DNA of 64,000 bases from JAWPMT01 sp965267435. Lineage in GTDB: Bacteria > Bacteroidota > Bacteroidia > Cytophagales > Cyclobacteriaceae. Below are positions 17,646 through 27,336 of the stretch, piece by piece. The position numbers and the translations under genes are program-made. Position 1 is the stretch's first letter; the number at the start of each line of letters is the position of its first letter. The notes below the pieces were generated by a model. It did not search any database and was not told the origin of the DNA. It worked only from the letters and a program-made list of their open reading frames with translations. Location: NCBI GenBank assembly GCA_965267435.1, contig OZ253960.1:3720001-3784000 (forward strand), in the 5' to 3' direction.

Positions 17646-19208
17646 ATGGACTTTTTACTCCCAATAATAGCTGCAGCGGTGGGCATCGTCGCTGGCTATT
17701 TTATCAATAAAATCCTACTGAAGAAGCAAGTCGAGGCCAAACTCAACGAGGCCGAAGAGAAGAAAACGCACATCTTGAAAGAGGCCGAACTCACGGCTGA
17801 GAATATCAAAAAGGACAAGATCCTCGAGGCCAAAGACAAATTCCTCAAACTGAAAGCGGAATTTGAAGAGGAGGCCAATCGCAAGAAGAATCAGATCATC
17901 TCCAACGAAAACAAGATCAAACAACGCGAAGGGAATCTCTCCAAGCAGATCGAGCAAAACAAACGGCAGGAAGCGGAGATTGAGTCCATGAAGGAAAACC
18001 TCACCGCCCAAATCGACATCGTTAAGAAGCGCAAGGAGGAGTTTGAGAAGCTCAAGAATCAGCAAGTATCGATCCTGGAGAAAGCCGCCAGCCTCAGTGC
18101 CGATGAAGCCAAACAGCGACTCATGGAAGCCTTGAAGGACGAGGCGCGCACGGATGCCTCCGCCCACATCAAGGAGATAGTAGAGGAAGCCAAGATGACG
18201 GCGACCAAAGAAGCCAAAAAGATCGTACTCTCCACCATCCAGCGGACTGCCACCGAGCACGCGATCGAAAACTGCGTCTCCGTCTTCAACATTGAAAGTG
18301 ACGACATCAAGGGAAAGATCATTGGTCGTGAAGGCCGGAATATCCGCACGCTCGAAGCGGCGACTGGCGTGGAGATCATCGTGGATGACACGCCCGAAGC
18401 CATCATCATATCGGGCTTCGATCCCGTGCGACGAGAGATCGCCAGGCTGTCCCTCCACCGGCTCGTGCAAGACGGCAGGATCCACCCGGCAAGGATCGAG
18501 GAGATCGTCAACAAGACCCGCAAGAACATCGAGGAAGAGATCGTAGAGATCGGAGAGCGAACCGTGATCGACCTGGGTATCCACGGATTGCATCCAGAGC
18601 TGATCAAAATGGTCGGACGTATGCGCTTTCGTTCATCCTACGGACAGAACCTACTCCAGCATTCCCGGGAGGTGGCAAAACTGTGTGCGACATTGGCAGC
18701 AGAGTTAGGCCTCAATTCCAAGCTTGCCAAGCGCGCAGGACTCCTCCATGACATCGGCAAAGTATGGCCTGAGGAGCCTGATACACCTCACGCGCTATTG
18801 GGCATGGAGCTGGCAAAGAAATACAAGGAAAATAAGGAAGTGTGCAATGCGATCGGCGCACACCATGATGAGATCGAGATGACCTCACTGCTCTCCCCTA
18901 TCGTGCAGGCCTGTGATGCGATTTCTGGCAGCCGGCCCGGGGCACGACGAGAGGTCATGGAGTCCTACATCAAGCGCCTCAAAGAACTCGAAGCACTGGC
19001 ACTCGGATTTGAAGGGGTGAATAAATGCTATGCCATCCAGGCAGGTCGCGAACTGCGCGTCATCGTGGACGCGGATCACGTCACCGACAAAGCGGCGGGA
19101 GACCTCTCCTTTGAGATCTCGCAGAAAATCGAAAAGGACATGCAGTACCCCGGACAGATCAAGATCACAGTGATCAGGGAGACCCGGGCGATTGCCTTCG
19201 CGAAGTAG
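17646..19208 (+). CDS. rny: Ribonuclease Y
   Basis: A membrane-anchored endoribonuclease that starts mRNA decay. The 520-residue product has one N-terminal membrane helix (residues about 3-21), a long charged coiled coil to about residue 200, a KH domain (DDIKGKIIGREGRNIRTLEAATGVEIIVDDTPEAII, split here by position) and an HD domain with RAGLLHDIGK and the second metal motif IGAHHDE. Length and ending (RETRAIAFAK) are standard. It follows zapA by about 55 bases and converges tightly with the next gene. Confidence 0.97.
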   Translation: MDFLLPIIAAAVGIVAGYFINKILLKKQVEAKLNEAEEKKTHILKEAELTAENIKKDKILEAKDKFLKLKAEFEEEANRKKNQIISNENKIKQREGNLSKQIEQNKRQEAEIESMKENLTAQIDIVKKRKEEFEKLKNQQVSILEKAASLSADEAKQRLMEALKDEARTDASAHIKEIVEEAKMTATKEAKKIVLSTIQRTATEHAIENCVSVFNIESDDIKGKIIGREGRNIRTLEAATGVEIIVDDTPEAIIISGFDPVRREIARLSLHRLVQDGRIHPARIEEIVNKTRKNIEEEIVEIGERTVIDLGIHGLHPELIKMVGRMRFRSSYGQNLLQHSREVAKLCATLAAELGLNSKLAKRAGLLHDIGKVWPEEPDTPHALLGMELAKKYKENKEVCNAIGAHHDEIEMTSLLSPIVQACDAISGSRPGARREVMESYIKRLKELEALALGFEGVNKCYAIQAGRELRVIVDADHVTDKAAGDLSFEISQKIEKDMQYPGQIKITVIRETRAIAFAK

Positions 19209-19210
19209 AT

Positions 19211-19804
19211 TTATTTGATCACAAAATGATAGCCGACGGTCACCATCACTGGTGAAACCATGGACGTTCTGGCGTAGCTGTTTTCGTCCAGGTACTCCAG
19301 GTGCTCCTTGTAATTGCCAGACCTCAGCGTCATCAGAACTCCGGCTGTGAGGTATCCAAGTGCGCCACGTTGGTATTTCTGATCGAAACCGAAGCCCACG
19401 GTAGCACCCTTATAGGTCCGACTCAGCGAGTGATGCCGACCCACGATGATGGATCCATGGAAACCATACATCGCTGTGACGTAGGGCTGCAAAAGGGCAT
19501 TGTTGCCAGTGATCTTACGAAACTTCACACCCAGGGCGTAATTCGTCTCGCCAAGGAAGTTGTGTCCGAAACTTGCAAAAACACCAACGTTCTGCTCTCC
19601 ATAGACCAGCATGCTGGCACCTATTCCGGCATAGTTGTATCCACCACCAAAGGCGACAGAAACTCGATCCACGTCGTAGAATAGATTCCGGGCTCTCCTG
19701 GGTGGTTTGCCGCTGTCTGATGGCGAGAGGGCAAAGACCAGCGCTGGAAACAACAGTAGGGCGGTGACTAGCAATACGTTTTTCTTTAGGTAAGGCTTGC
19801 TCAT
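19211..19804 (-). CDS. Outer-membrane-type protein, paralogue A
   Basis: A 197-residue protein with a signal peptide (VLLVTALLLFPALVFA) and a body of alternating short strands rich in G, Y and F (VSVAFGGGYNYAGIGASMLVYG), ending VMVTVGYHFVIK, as expected for a small beta-barrel. It is clearly paralogous to the next gene: both share GGG-Y/F-NY-G-G, PY-ATYG-like and Y-G-L-V/I patterns in order. The ATG at 19804 is chosen because an upstream in-frame start adds 12 residues before the signal peptide. Function unknown. Confidence 0.75.
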   Translation of the reverse strand: MSKPYLKKNVLLVTALLLFPALVFALSPSDSGKPPRRARNLFYDVDRVSVAFGGGYNYAGIGASMLVYGEQNVGVFASFGHNFLGETNYALGVKFRKITGNNALLQPYVTAMYGFHGSIIVGRHHSLSRTYKGATVGFGFDQKYQRGALGYLTAGVLMTLRSGNYKEHLEYLDENSYARTSMVSPVMVTVGYHFVIK

Positions 19805-20020
19805 AATTGTCACAGTTACAAAAGGCAGTTCCTCGCTCACTGCAAACCCTCTCGGCGACGGTCACTCACCGGGAGAAGCCTGTGATTTTAGCAAACAGCA
19901 GCAGTTTTTTCACGGAGTGGGTTATCTCCTTGCCAGCCGTATAAATTGTCTATAATCAGGTCAGTGGTTTAAGAACCAACTAGTTAAATATGGTAAACAG
20001 TTTGTTCATTAGCAAGAGAA

Positions 20021-20040
20021 ACCTTCACCAATCGAAGGCT
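20021..20040 (-). terminator. Possible terminator of paralogue B
   Basis: On the minus strand AGCCTTC pairs with GAAGGTT around a 6-7 base loop, followed by TCTCTTG. It lies about 40 bases after the stop. The T-tract is poor. Confidence 0.35.
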
Positions 20041-20077
20041 GCTCTTACTATAGCGTTATACGCTAATCTTCTTCATA

Positions 20078-20665
20078 CTATCTCAATACAAGGTGGTATC
20101 CGAACATCAATCTCACCGGAATAACCGGCTTGGGTGATGGGATTCCCTGCTCCTGTACATACTCGGCATAATCGTGATAAGCCTGTCCGCGGATCGGCAT
20201 CAGCACTCCAATCGTGAAGTACCCCGGGCTGCCTTTGTACAGCCGCTGATCCAGACCTGCGCCTATCGCGAATCCGTTAAACTCTTTGGTCATCGATCGA
20301 TTTGAACTCACGTCCAATCGACCATTGTATCCGTAGGTGGCGATCATGTATGGGTTCACATTCCATGACTGTCCCGAGATCCGGCGCCACTTCAACCCAA
20401 CAGAGTAATTGCCTGACTGAAAATCGGAACCGAATCCGCCGTAAGCGGCCACGTTGGGGTGGAGGTAGTAAAGGACGTTTACGCCCAGGCCTCCATAATT
20501 GAACCCACCTCCTGCGCCGAGTGAAAGCTGATCGAGGTAGTGAATGCGCAAAGAAGATAATTTCGGAGGGTTCTCACCCCCGGAAGTGGGAGAGGAAAGT
20601 GCTGTATGGGTTCCCCCAAAAATTAAGAGTGCGGCAAGGCAGAGGCTGGTGGTAAATCTGGTCAT
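20078..20665 (-). CDS. Outer-membrane-type protein, paralogue B
   Basis: A 195-residue protein with a signal peptide (LCLAALLIFGGTHTALS) and the same strand-rich pattern as its neighbour: LSLGAGGGFNYGGLGVNVLYY, then a glycine/aromatic body, a D-Q-R/K-Y-x-G segment and a C-terminal GYHLVLR. The pair arose by tandem duplication and has diverged strongly. The final aromatic-rich strand fits insertion by the Bam machinery. No known function. Confidence 0.75.
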   Translation of the reverse strand: MTRFTTSLCLAALLIFGGTHTALSSPTSGGENPPKLSSLRIHYLDQLSLGAGGGFNYGGLGVNVLYYLHPNVAAYGGFGSDFQSGNYSVGLKWRRISGQSWNVNPYMIATYGYNGRLDVSSNRSMTKEFNGFAIGAGLDQRLYKGSPGYFTIGVLMPIRGQAYHDYAEYVQEQGIPSPKPVIPVRLMFGYHLVLR

Positions 20666-21014
20666 CTCCGAAATCTTTAGTCTTCTTCACACCTGTAACC
20701 AGAAGACCTGAATAAGAGTGATCACCAGCAATCCCCCCATCATCAGCCCCGGTCCTCTTACTTGTGCCCTACAAACAAACCGCGTGGCTAACTTCTAGAA
20801 GTAGCCCCAACGGCCCTTAGGAGGACATTCGTAAGAAAACATGAACTGATGCCGGTAGCACCTGTAACGGTGCACCGTTGAGAGAATTGTAAGTAGTTTA
20901 TGGTTCAGGTTTTCTAGGTATTGTAAAAGAAGTGAATGGAGTCGTTACAAACAATAAATTGTCAAAAAAAATAACGTTCCGAGTAAGCTATTACTATTTA
21001 ATATTAGAAAAGTC
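20666..21014. other. Intergenic region with a 14-bp palindrome
   Basis: About 350 bases without a convincing gene. AACGGTGCACCGTT (20866-20879) is a perfect palindrome and could be an operator or the centre of a hairpin, since GGTAGCACC just upstream also pairs with GGTGCACC. CTTCTAGAAG near 20792 is a second short palindrome. The last 100 bases are AT-rich. Confidence 0.5.
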
Positions 21015-21629
21015 CTATTTATGGACGATTTGCTCGGTAATTGCGCTGATAACCTGCCGTATAAACTCTCCAGGTGTCATCAGCGGCTTGACGGATGGGG
21101 TGCCATTTATGACGACTTGGTAGGCGTCCTTCTTGAGGGCTATCTCGAAGTCAACTTCCCCGGCAGAACCTCGTGCATCGATAATGACCGGCGACTCATC
21201 TTTTTCTCTGAGGTGAAATGATGCCTGCAGATCAAGGTCCTGGTCGAGAACGTCTCGAGAGCTGGCCAGCAGGGGATAAAAGAATTTGCGCAGGTGATTG
21301 CTGAGGTCCCTTTTACTTATTGCTAGTCGGCTGGTCCACTGGTGCACGGCCAGTCCTGCCATGGTCACACCGAGAAGGCCGACCCAAAGGTTTTGGATGA
21401 CCGCTGCCACCAACAGGTTGAAGGCAGCCATTGCCAGCAGAAATCGCAGTGACACCTTGAGCCGAGCCGTGGCGCTGTCAATCATGGCATCATAAGTGAC
21501 GATGGGTTGTAGAAATTCCAGCCACTCCCGAATGGTTTTCGTATCAGTCATCGTCTTTTCCAGAAGAAACCGTCGCTGTGAAACAGACAACTGCTCAAAT
21601 ATTTGCTTGGGTGTGGCGAGAGAGCTCAT
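21015..21629 (-). CDS. Membrane-associated protein of unknown function
   Basis: A 204-residue protein I do not recognise. A soluble N-terminal part (MSSLATPKQIFEQLSVSQRR) is followed by two close hydrophobic segments (LRFLLAMAAFNLLVAAVI and LWVGLLGVTMAGLAV) and a C-terminal domain of about 110 residues predicted to be soluble (from about WTSRLAISKRDL on). The ATG at 21629 overlaps the stop of the upstream gene by 4 bases, so the two are coupled. An earlier in-frame start would run through that gene. Confidence 0.65.
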   Translation of the reverse strand: MSSLATPKQIFEQLSVSQRRFLLEKTMTDTKTIREWLEFLQPIVTYDAMIDSATARLKVSLRFLLAMAAFNLLVAAVIQNLWVGLLGVTMAGLAVHQWTSRLAISKRDLSNHLRKFFYPLLASSRDVLDQDLDLQASFHLREKDESPVIIDARGSAGEVDFEIALKKDAYQVVINGTPSVKPLMTPGEFIRQVISAITEQIVHK

Positions 21630-21895
21630 GAGATCTCTATGGTAATCAGTGCAGCCTCCCCGGCAGTAACAGTGACATCCTGCCGGGACCATGTAAACCC
21701 TTCCATCTCCTCCAACACATAACGACCATTGGGATCGAAGGCAGCAGCCTTGAATTGGAATTGCCCGTCACAGGCCATGTCCATATATTCGGCCATTTGC
21801 GCTGCCATGCGCCGCTGCTGGTCGGTTTCCGCGGACTGCGCGAGGACCATCAATGGCAGGCAAAAACTAAGTATGAAAGCGGCTAGCTTTCTCAT
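21626..21895 (-). CDS. Small exported protein
   Basis: An 89-residue protein with a clear signal peptide (LAAFILSFCLPLMVLAQS), leaving about 70 residues in the periplasm or beyond. The mature part has two cysteines or fewer and no recognisable domain. It is coupled by an ATGA overlap to the membrane protein downstream, suggesting a two-gene unit. Confidence 0.6.
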   Translation of the reverse strand: MRKLAAFILSFCLPLMVLAQSAETDQQRRMAAQMAEYMDMACDGQFQFKAAAFDPNGRYVLEEMEGFTWSRQDVTVTAGEAALITIEIS

Positions 21896-21971
21896 GACAG
21901 GGCTTAATTGATAGGCTGGTCATTCAAGATAGCAAAAATCCCCGTCCGTGATTCGGCAGACAGTCAGAAAG

Positions 21972-22625
21972 TTAGATCTCGCGTAACGCCTCGTTGGGGC
22001 GGGCATAGCTCAGCCGCACCATCTTCTCCGGCGCCAAATACCCATCCAGGCCATTGATCGTTACCGTCCCTGCTTCGGCTAGATCCACGTATCCATCATC
22101 GAGGAGAATGCCCCCCTTGAGACGTACTTCCACGATTCTGCCAATAACGAGGATGGTGCCATTGGCTTTGATGGGGTACTCCTCTTCGTAGGCCAGCCCG
22201 ATTTGCACCTGCGACTCTTGCACATAGGGTGCTGTGTGCACCTCCGACCATTCCTTTGTGAGTCCGCATACCTCAAACTCATCGACATCCGGCTCGTACT
22301 TGGCCGATGCCTGATGCGCCTGCTCTACGTAGTCTTTTGGAATGTGATTGATCGTGTAGTGCCCATTGGCCTTCAGATTCTGATAGGTATTGCGCGGAAC
22401 CGTCGTTGGCCTGAGTATAAAACCCAGCAGTGCAGGGTTGCTGCCCAGGTGCGTCACAGAACTGAAGGTACCCAGGTTGCCTACCCCCTTCTCATCGACC
22501 GTACCGATGAGATTAGCACTCTTGAACCCCGAGAGGGAGTTGACGAGGTTGTTGCGGTAGCGCTTATCCATGGACTGGATGTCGGAGGTGTGGAAGCGGT
22601 GGACGGGAGTATCGTTATTGGCCAT
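21972..22625 (-). CDS. Flavin reductase-like FMN-binding split-barrel protein
   Basis: A 217-residue protein of the flavin-reductase-like split-barrel family: it starts at a conserved 'MDKRYRNNLVNSLSGFKSANLIGT' segment, has SVTHLGSNPALLGFILRP followed by RNTYQNLKANGHYTINH, the usual FMN-phosphate and isoalloxazine contact region. Such proteins reduce flavins or carry out FMN-dependent reductions; the partner is not evident. It is divergent from the first hybrid regulator, with about 180 bases between them. Confidence 0.85.
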   Translation of the reverse strand: MANNDTPVHRFHTSDIQSMDKRYRNNLVNSLSGFKSANLIGTVDEKGVGNLGTFSSVTHLGSNPALLGFILRPTTVPRNTYQNLKANGHYTINHIPKDYVEQAHQASAKYEPDVDEFEVCGLTKEWSEVHTAPYVQESQVQIGLAYEEEYPIKANGTILVIGRIVEVRLKGGILLDDGYVDLAEAGTVTINGLDGYLAPEKMVRLSYARPNEALREI

Positions 22626-22716
22626 GCACAGTGAACAGCCAGGGGTTATGATTGTTCAGTAGCTACTAACAATAGCGCCACGTTTCTCAGCCATTTGACT
22701 CTAACCTCAGAAATAA

Positions 22717-22802
22717 GTAAATTCCTTGTTAGCAGGTACTTGCGTGTAACCCAGTGCAGATTGCCATGAGGGGGGAAGGCTAAGCGCTCAAAATCCTTCC
22801 AA
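22717..22802 (+). repeat. 5' leader of regulator 1, repeated before regulator 2
   Basis: This leader is repeated at 27337-27422, exactly 4620 bases on, with the similarity running into both coding starts. It holds TACTTGCG (a degenerate -7), a 24-base block from TTGCGTGTAACC that is identical in both, a five-codon frame ATG-AGG-GGG-GAA-GGC-TAA (22766-22783), and a 6-bp inverted repeat GGAAGG/CCTTCC (22774-22779 and 22795-22800) ending two bases before the ATG. Confidence 0.8.
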
Positions 22803-25800
22803 ATGATTAGCTACTTAGATATCCGGAGATCATTGACCATTCTGGTCATTGGCATGGCCCTAAGCCTCTATCAGGCCAAGGCACAAAGAGAGTTCATCCC
22901 CCTGGAAAAGTTTGGCGTGCCAGAAGGATTGGCTGAAGAGAGTATACGCGGATTGGTCGAAGATGATCACGGATGGATCTGGATCGCCTCAGAAAATGAG
23001 CCCGTGAGTTTTGACGGTTATGATTTCGAAATGCTCACCAAGAACCCATCAAGTGCGGTGGGTGCTCGAATATTGAATTCCTTTGGCGGAATCATCAAAG
23101 GCAGAGATGGCAAGATTTGGATAGGCAGCAGTCGCCGAGAAATATCGAGCTATGATCCTGAATTTCAAAAGCTGCAAACCTACCTTCTACGAAGTGACCT
23201 TGGGTCCGTCGACCAGAGTTTTCCATTATTTGAAGATCTGAACGAAAACATCTGGTTCACCACCTTCGACACCAAAACATGGAAACGAACGCTCGTCCGC
23301 TTGCACTGGCCCACAGGTGATATTGTCTATTATGATCATGACGCGGGGTCGAAACTCGCAAATCCACTGACACTGAACTATCAGGTTGCAGAGGCTGTCC
23401 AAGACAGCTCGATCTGGATTGTCGACTACAGAGGTCCCACCCGCGGGATACTTAGGAGGTGGAACAACAAGACCGATAAATTCGAGATCATCCTCTATCC
23501 AGGCGACAGGATTCCGGGTACTATGCTCAATGATACACTGATCGACGTCACTCCCGCGCGGGTCGGCAAGCACTTGATATTATGTAGTTGGTATAATGTC
23601 TTTCTATGGGATCCGATAGAACGAGTAGTCACATCTCACTTTCCTTATGACACAGGGCCTCGTCCGCATGGTTTCAGTGCCTTTGAAGATAATAGAGGTT
23701 TCATCTGGCTTGTTTCCACCGCGACCATTTCCAAAATCGAACCCACCTCCGGGAACCGAATAGATTATTACAAGAAGGGACAACAAAACTTTCAATTTGG
23801 AGGTTCGGGTGAGCTGAAGTGGCTTGTGGCCAAATTGAATACAGAATCGCATTTGTGGCTGTTCGTTGGGCAGAGTTCCGGCAAGTCGTTCTTACGGTAT
23901 GACTATGACAAGGATCGTTTCACGGCTTTCGATTCTACGTTCCACTACAAAGGGAATCCCAGGCAGGGGTTCTCCCGAGACTGGTTGTCAGATTTTTCGT
24001 CCACGTTGTGGGTGGGGCGTCGTCCGTATCTATATAAGGAAGATGCTCGCAAGTCCCGACTCCAATGGTATGGGCAGGGTGAAACAGCCTTCGATTTGCC
24101 TTCAGATTCGGTCAGCGGACTCCTTGAAGATCGCCGGAACAGGCTGTGGGTAGCGACTGCCAATGGGCTGGTACTCTATCACGATAGCAGCCAAACATTT
24201 ACCCGGTTTCAGCACAATCCACGAGACAGCCAATCGATCAGTGCCAACTATTGTGAGCCTCTGATAGAAGACCACAAAGGCAACATATGGATTGGAACAA
24301 GGAATGGACTTAATATGTACGATGAGCGTTCCGGGGAATTTCGGAAGTTTTATTACGACGAGCGTGAACCCAACCGCGTCATCGCAATCGGCCAAGATCA
24401 TCAGGGAAGGATTTGGTCATCGGTCTTCGGGAAGGGAATCTTCGTGCTTGATCCCGACAAACCTGAAACCGTGAGTCGTACCCCAGCCCTCTCATTCCGG
24501 AGCGAGGTCCGAGAGATCTACAATGACAAACGAGGAAATATTTGGTTCGGTGATGGCTTTGTGGGAGGATTATACAGATACGTCGAGCAGGACAGGTCTT
24601 TCAAGCATTATTTCTTTGAGACATCTCAAGACAGGCAGATATTATGGATCACCGAAGACGCAGCACAAAACCTTTGGGTAGGTACGGACAACTTTCTTCA
24701 TCTGTACATACCTGAAAAGGATTCTTTCGAAGCTTATGGGAGCAATGATGAAGGATTCTTCTCAAACATGTGTTTTCACACCTCAGAGGAGGGAGATATT
24801 TGGGTAGGTAACTATGGTGGTGCAGGACTCGTCAGTTTCGACCCCATTAGCAAGGAATTCAAAATATACGGCGAAAATGAAGGAATGTCGCACAACGGTA
24901 TAATTTCAGAAGAGATGCCTTCAGACAAGTTCGGTAACCTGTATCTTTCAACCTCCCGGGGTCTTTCGGTATTCAATAAGAAGGACAAAACATTCACCAA
25001 CTTCGATGAAGCAGATGGCTTTCGCGCAAGCAAGTTCCCTCGTGCCCTAACCAGAAACAATGGGGAGGTCTGGATAGGCAGTCCAGCCGGGCTTAACAGG
25101 ATCGTTCCGGAGAAGTTGCTCATGGAAAAGAACGAAATTCCACCTAAGGTGTGGATCACTTCCATGACTATCATGGACAGCATTTATTCTGCACCTGATG
25201 GCGAAATCTTCGAGAAAGCCGTAGACTACACGGACGAAATTGAGCTTGACTACTGGCAAAAGGACCTCCAGTTTGATTTTGTCGCATTGCACTATCTCAG
25301 GCCGGACAAAAATCAATACTCCTGGAAACTCGAAGGCTATGATGACAAATGGACAACGGCTTCATACACCCGGACAGCATCCTACACCAACCTATCATCC
25401 GGGACGTATACTTTTCGGGTGCGGGGCTCCAATGCAGATGGTATCTGGAATGAAGAAGGCGATTTTATCACGATAGTAATCCATCCACCATTTTGGATGA
25501 CAGCATCTGCCTACGTTCTCTATGCTATAGTTTTCTTCGGCCTCCTCTACACCATCTATCGATGGCGAGTCCGGTCCATCAAAGCGGAGAACCTCAAACT
25601 CGAGGCCCTCGTCCTGGAACGCACCCTCCAACTCGAAGAGCAAGCCGAGCAACTCAAGGAACTCGACCAGGCCAAGACCCGCTTCTTTGCCAACATCTCC
25701 CATGAATTCCGCACACCGTTGACACTCATTCGCGGCCCACTGAAGAAGATGATGTCGAGCACATTCACCGGTGACGCCCAGGCCGTCTTCCAAATCATGT

Positions 25801-27236
25801 ACCGCAATGCCAACCGGCTCTTGCGACTGATCAACCAGTTGCTGGACATCAGTAAACTTGAGGCCGGTAAGATGGAACTCAAGGCCACTCAAGGGGATCT
25901 CGTGCATTTTACACAGATGATTACTGCCAATTACACTTCATTGGCGGAGAGCAAGCAGATCAAGTATCATTTCCACCACCGACAAGAAACCCTTGAGGTC
26001 TGGTTTGATCCCGACAAAGTGGAGAAGATCATTACTAACCTGCTAAGCAACGCGTTCAAGTTCACTCCGAATGGCGGGGAAGTTACCGTCTACCTGGGGC
26101 AACAGGACGACCAGGCCGAGATCGAAGTGAAAGACACTGGTATCGGTATTCCACCGGAGGATCTCGACAAAATCTTTGATCGCTTCCATCAGGTGGATGC
26201 TACGCATACCCGGGAGCAAGAAGGTACCGGCATAGGTATGACATTGGTGAAGGAACTCGTGGAACTGCACCAAGGTACCATCGCCGTCAAAAGCGAGGTC
26301 AATAAAGGAACGACCTTCACCCTCCTCTTCCCGCTGGGCAAAGACCACCTACTTCCAGGAGAAATCGTCGAAGATGCACCCGAACTGGCCCTGGAGTTGG
26401 AAGACCCCGAAGTAGTCGAGGCATTACAGACAGCGCCCAAGGAATACACCGAGGTCAAAGAATCAGATCGTCCACATATCCTGATCGCTGAAGACAATCC
26501 CGACATGCGCACCTACATTCGTGAAGCACTGGAAGGGCAGTTCAACCTCTCAGAAGCTGTTGATGGTCAGGAAGGATGGGAAAAGGCGCAGGAAGCGCAA
26601 CCTGACCTCATCATCTCCGATGTGATGATGCCACGCATGGATGGCATTGAATTGTGTGAGAAGCTGAAGACCCACGAGCTGACCTCCCACATCCCGGTCA
26701 TCCTCCTCACGGCCAAAGCCGATCGCTCCAGCCGTCTCCAGGGATTGGAAACTGGCGCGGATGATTATCTGGCCAAGCCCTTTGATGAAGAGGAGCTACT
26801 TGTCCTCATAAGCAACCGCATCGAGCAGCGTCGTAGGATGAGGGAGCGCTTCAAGTCCAACATCAACATCGGCCCCAAGGAAGTCAGCGTCACCTCCGCA
26901 GACCAGCAGTTCCTGGAGAAGGCGATGGCCATCGTCGAAGAGAACATGTCCAACGACGCTTTCTCTGTCGACGACCTCGCGCAAGAAGTCGGCATGAGCA
27001 ATCGCCAGCTCCAGCGCAAGTTCAACGCACTCGTCGACCAGTCCCCCAACCAGTTCATTCGAACCATGCGATTGCGCCGAGCCGCCCAACTCCTGACCGC
27101 CAATAGCGACAGCGTTTCTCAGATCGCCTATCAGGTGGGCTTCAGCTCCCTCTCCTACTTCAACAAAGCCTTCAAAGAGGAATTTGACATGACGCCCGGG
27201 GAGTATGCGGAGAAGGGGGATTCCGTGGATAGCTAA
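22803..27236 (+). CDS. Hybrid two-component system regulator 1 (periplasmic propeller, kinase, receiver, AraC)
   Basis: A 1477-residue one-protein signalling system. An N-terminal signal/anchor (ILVIGMALSLYQAKAQ) is followed by about 750 residues of Reg_prop-type beta-propeller repeats (DDHGWIWIAS, DRRNRLWVATANGL, DHKGNIWIGTRNGL), a Y_Y_Y domain (about 800-895), one membrane helix (about 900-920), HisKA with H967 in ISHEFRTPLTLI, an ATPase domain, a receiver with D1231 and phosphoacceptor D1273 in IISDVMMPRMDG, and a C-terminal AraC-type DNA-binding domain. In Bacteroidetes such proteins usually control adjacent glycan-utilisation genes, but none is adjacent here. Strongly similar to the next gene in its cytoplasmic half. 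Confidence 0.95.
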   Translation: MISYLDIRRSLTILVIGMALSLYQAKAQREFIPLEKFGVPEGLAEESIRGLVEDDHGWIWIASENEPVSFDGYDFEMLTKNPSSAVGARILNSFGGIIKGRDGKIWIGSSRREISSYDPEFQKLQTYLLRSDLGSVDQSFPLFEDLNENIWFTTFDTKTWKRTLVRLHWPTGDIVYYDHDAGSKLANPLTLNYQVAEAVQDSSIWIVDYRGPTRGILRRWNNKTDKFEIILYPGDRIPGTMLNDTLIDVTPARVGKHLILCSWYNVFLWDPIERVVTSHFPYDTGPRPHGFSAFEDNRGFIWLVSTATISKIEPTSGNRIDYYKKGQQNFQFGGSGELKWLVAKLNTESHLWLFVGQSSGKSFLRYDYDKDRFTAFDSTFHYKGNPRQGFSRDWLSDFSSTLWVGRRPYLYKEDARKSRLQWYGQGETAFDLPSDSVSGLLEDRRNRLWVATANGLVLYHDSSQTFTRFQHNPRDSQSISANYCEPLIEDHKGNIWIGTRNGLNMYDERSGEFRKFYYDEREPNRVIAIGQDHQGRIWSSVFGKGIFVLDPDKPETVSRTPALSFRSEVREIYNDKRGNIWFGDGFVGGLYRYVEQDRSFKHYFFETSQDRQILWITEDAAQNLWVGTDNFLHLYIPEKDSFEAYGSNDEGFFSNMCFHTSEEGDIWVGNYGGAGLVSFDPISKEFKIYGENEGMSHNGIISEEMPSDKFGNLYLSTSRGLSVFNKKDKTFTNFDEADGFRASKFPRALTRNNGEVWIGSPAGLNRIVPEKLLMEKNEIPPKVWITSMTIMDSIYSAPDGEIFEKAVDYTDEIELDYWQKDLQFDFVALHYLRPDKNQYSWKLEGYDDKWTTASYTRTASYTNLSSGTYTFRVRGSNADGIWNEEGDFITIVIHPPFWMTASAYVLYAIVFFGLLYTIYRWRVRSIKAENLKLEALVLERTLQLEEQAEQLKELDQAKTRFFANISHEFRTPLTLIRGPLKKMMSSTFTGDAQAVFQIMYRNANRLLRLINQLLDISKLEAGKMELKATQGDLVHFTQMITANYTSLAESKQIKYHFHHRQETLEVWFDPDKVEKIITNLLSNAFKFTPNGGEVTVYLGQQDDQAEIEVKDTGIGIPPEDLDKIFDRFHQVDATHTREQEGTGIGMTLVKELVELHQGTIAVKSEVNKGTTFTLLFPLGKDHLLPGEIVEDAPELALELEDPEVVEALQTAPKEYTEVKESDRPHILIAEDNPDMRTYIREALEGQFNLSEAVDGQEGWEKAQEAQPDLIISDVMMPRMDGIELCEKLKTHELTSHIPVILLTAKADRSSRLQGLETGADDYLAKPFDEEELLVLISNRIEQRRRMRERFKSNINIGPKEVSVTSADQQFLEKAMAIVEENMSNDAFSVDDLAQEVGMSNRQLQRKFNALVDQSPNQFIRTMRLRRAAQLLTANSDSVSQIAYQVGFSSLSYFNKAFKEEFDMTPGEYAEKGDSVDS

Positions 27237-27336
27237 CAAGTGGTGAACAACGTATCATGCTATGAAGCCTCAATTGGTGCGTCTTAATTAAAGCAAATCA
27301 AAGGCAATCCATTATTGCCAGTCTTGATAGAAATTC

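Noticed and set aside
17715..18593. 292-codon frame on the minus strand inside rny
   Set aside because: It is the reverse of the coiled-coil and KH coding region; the plus-strand RNase Y is unambiguous and full length.
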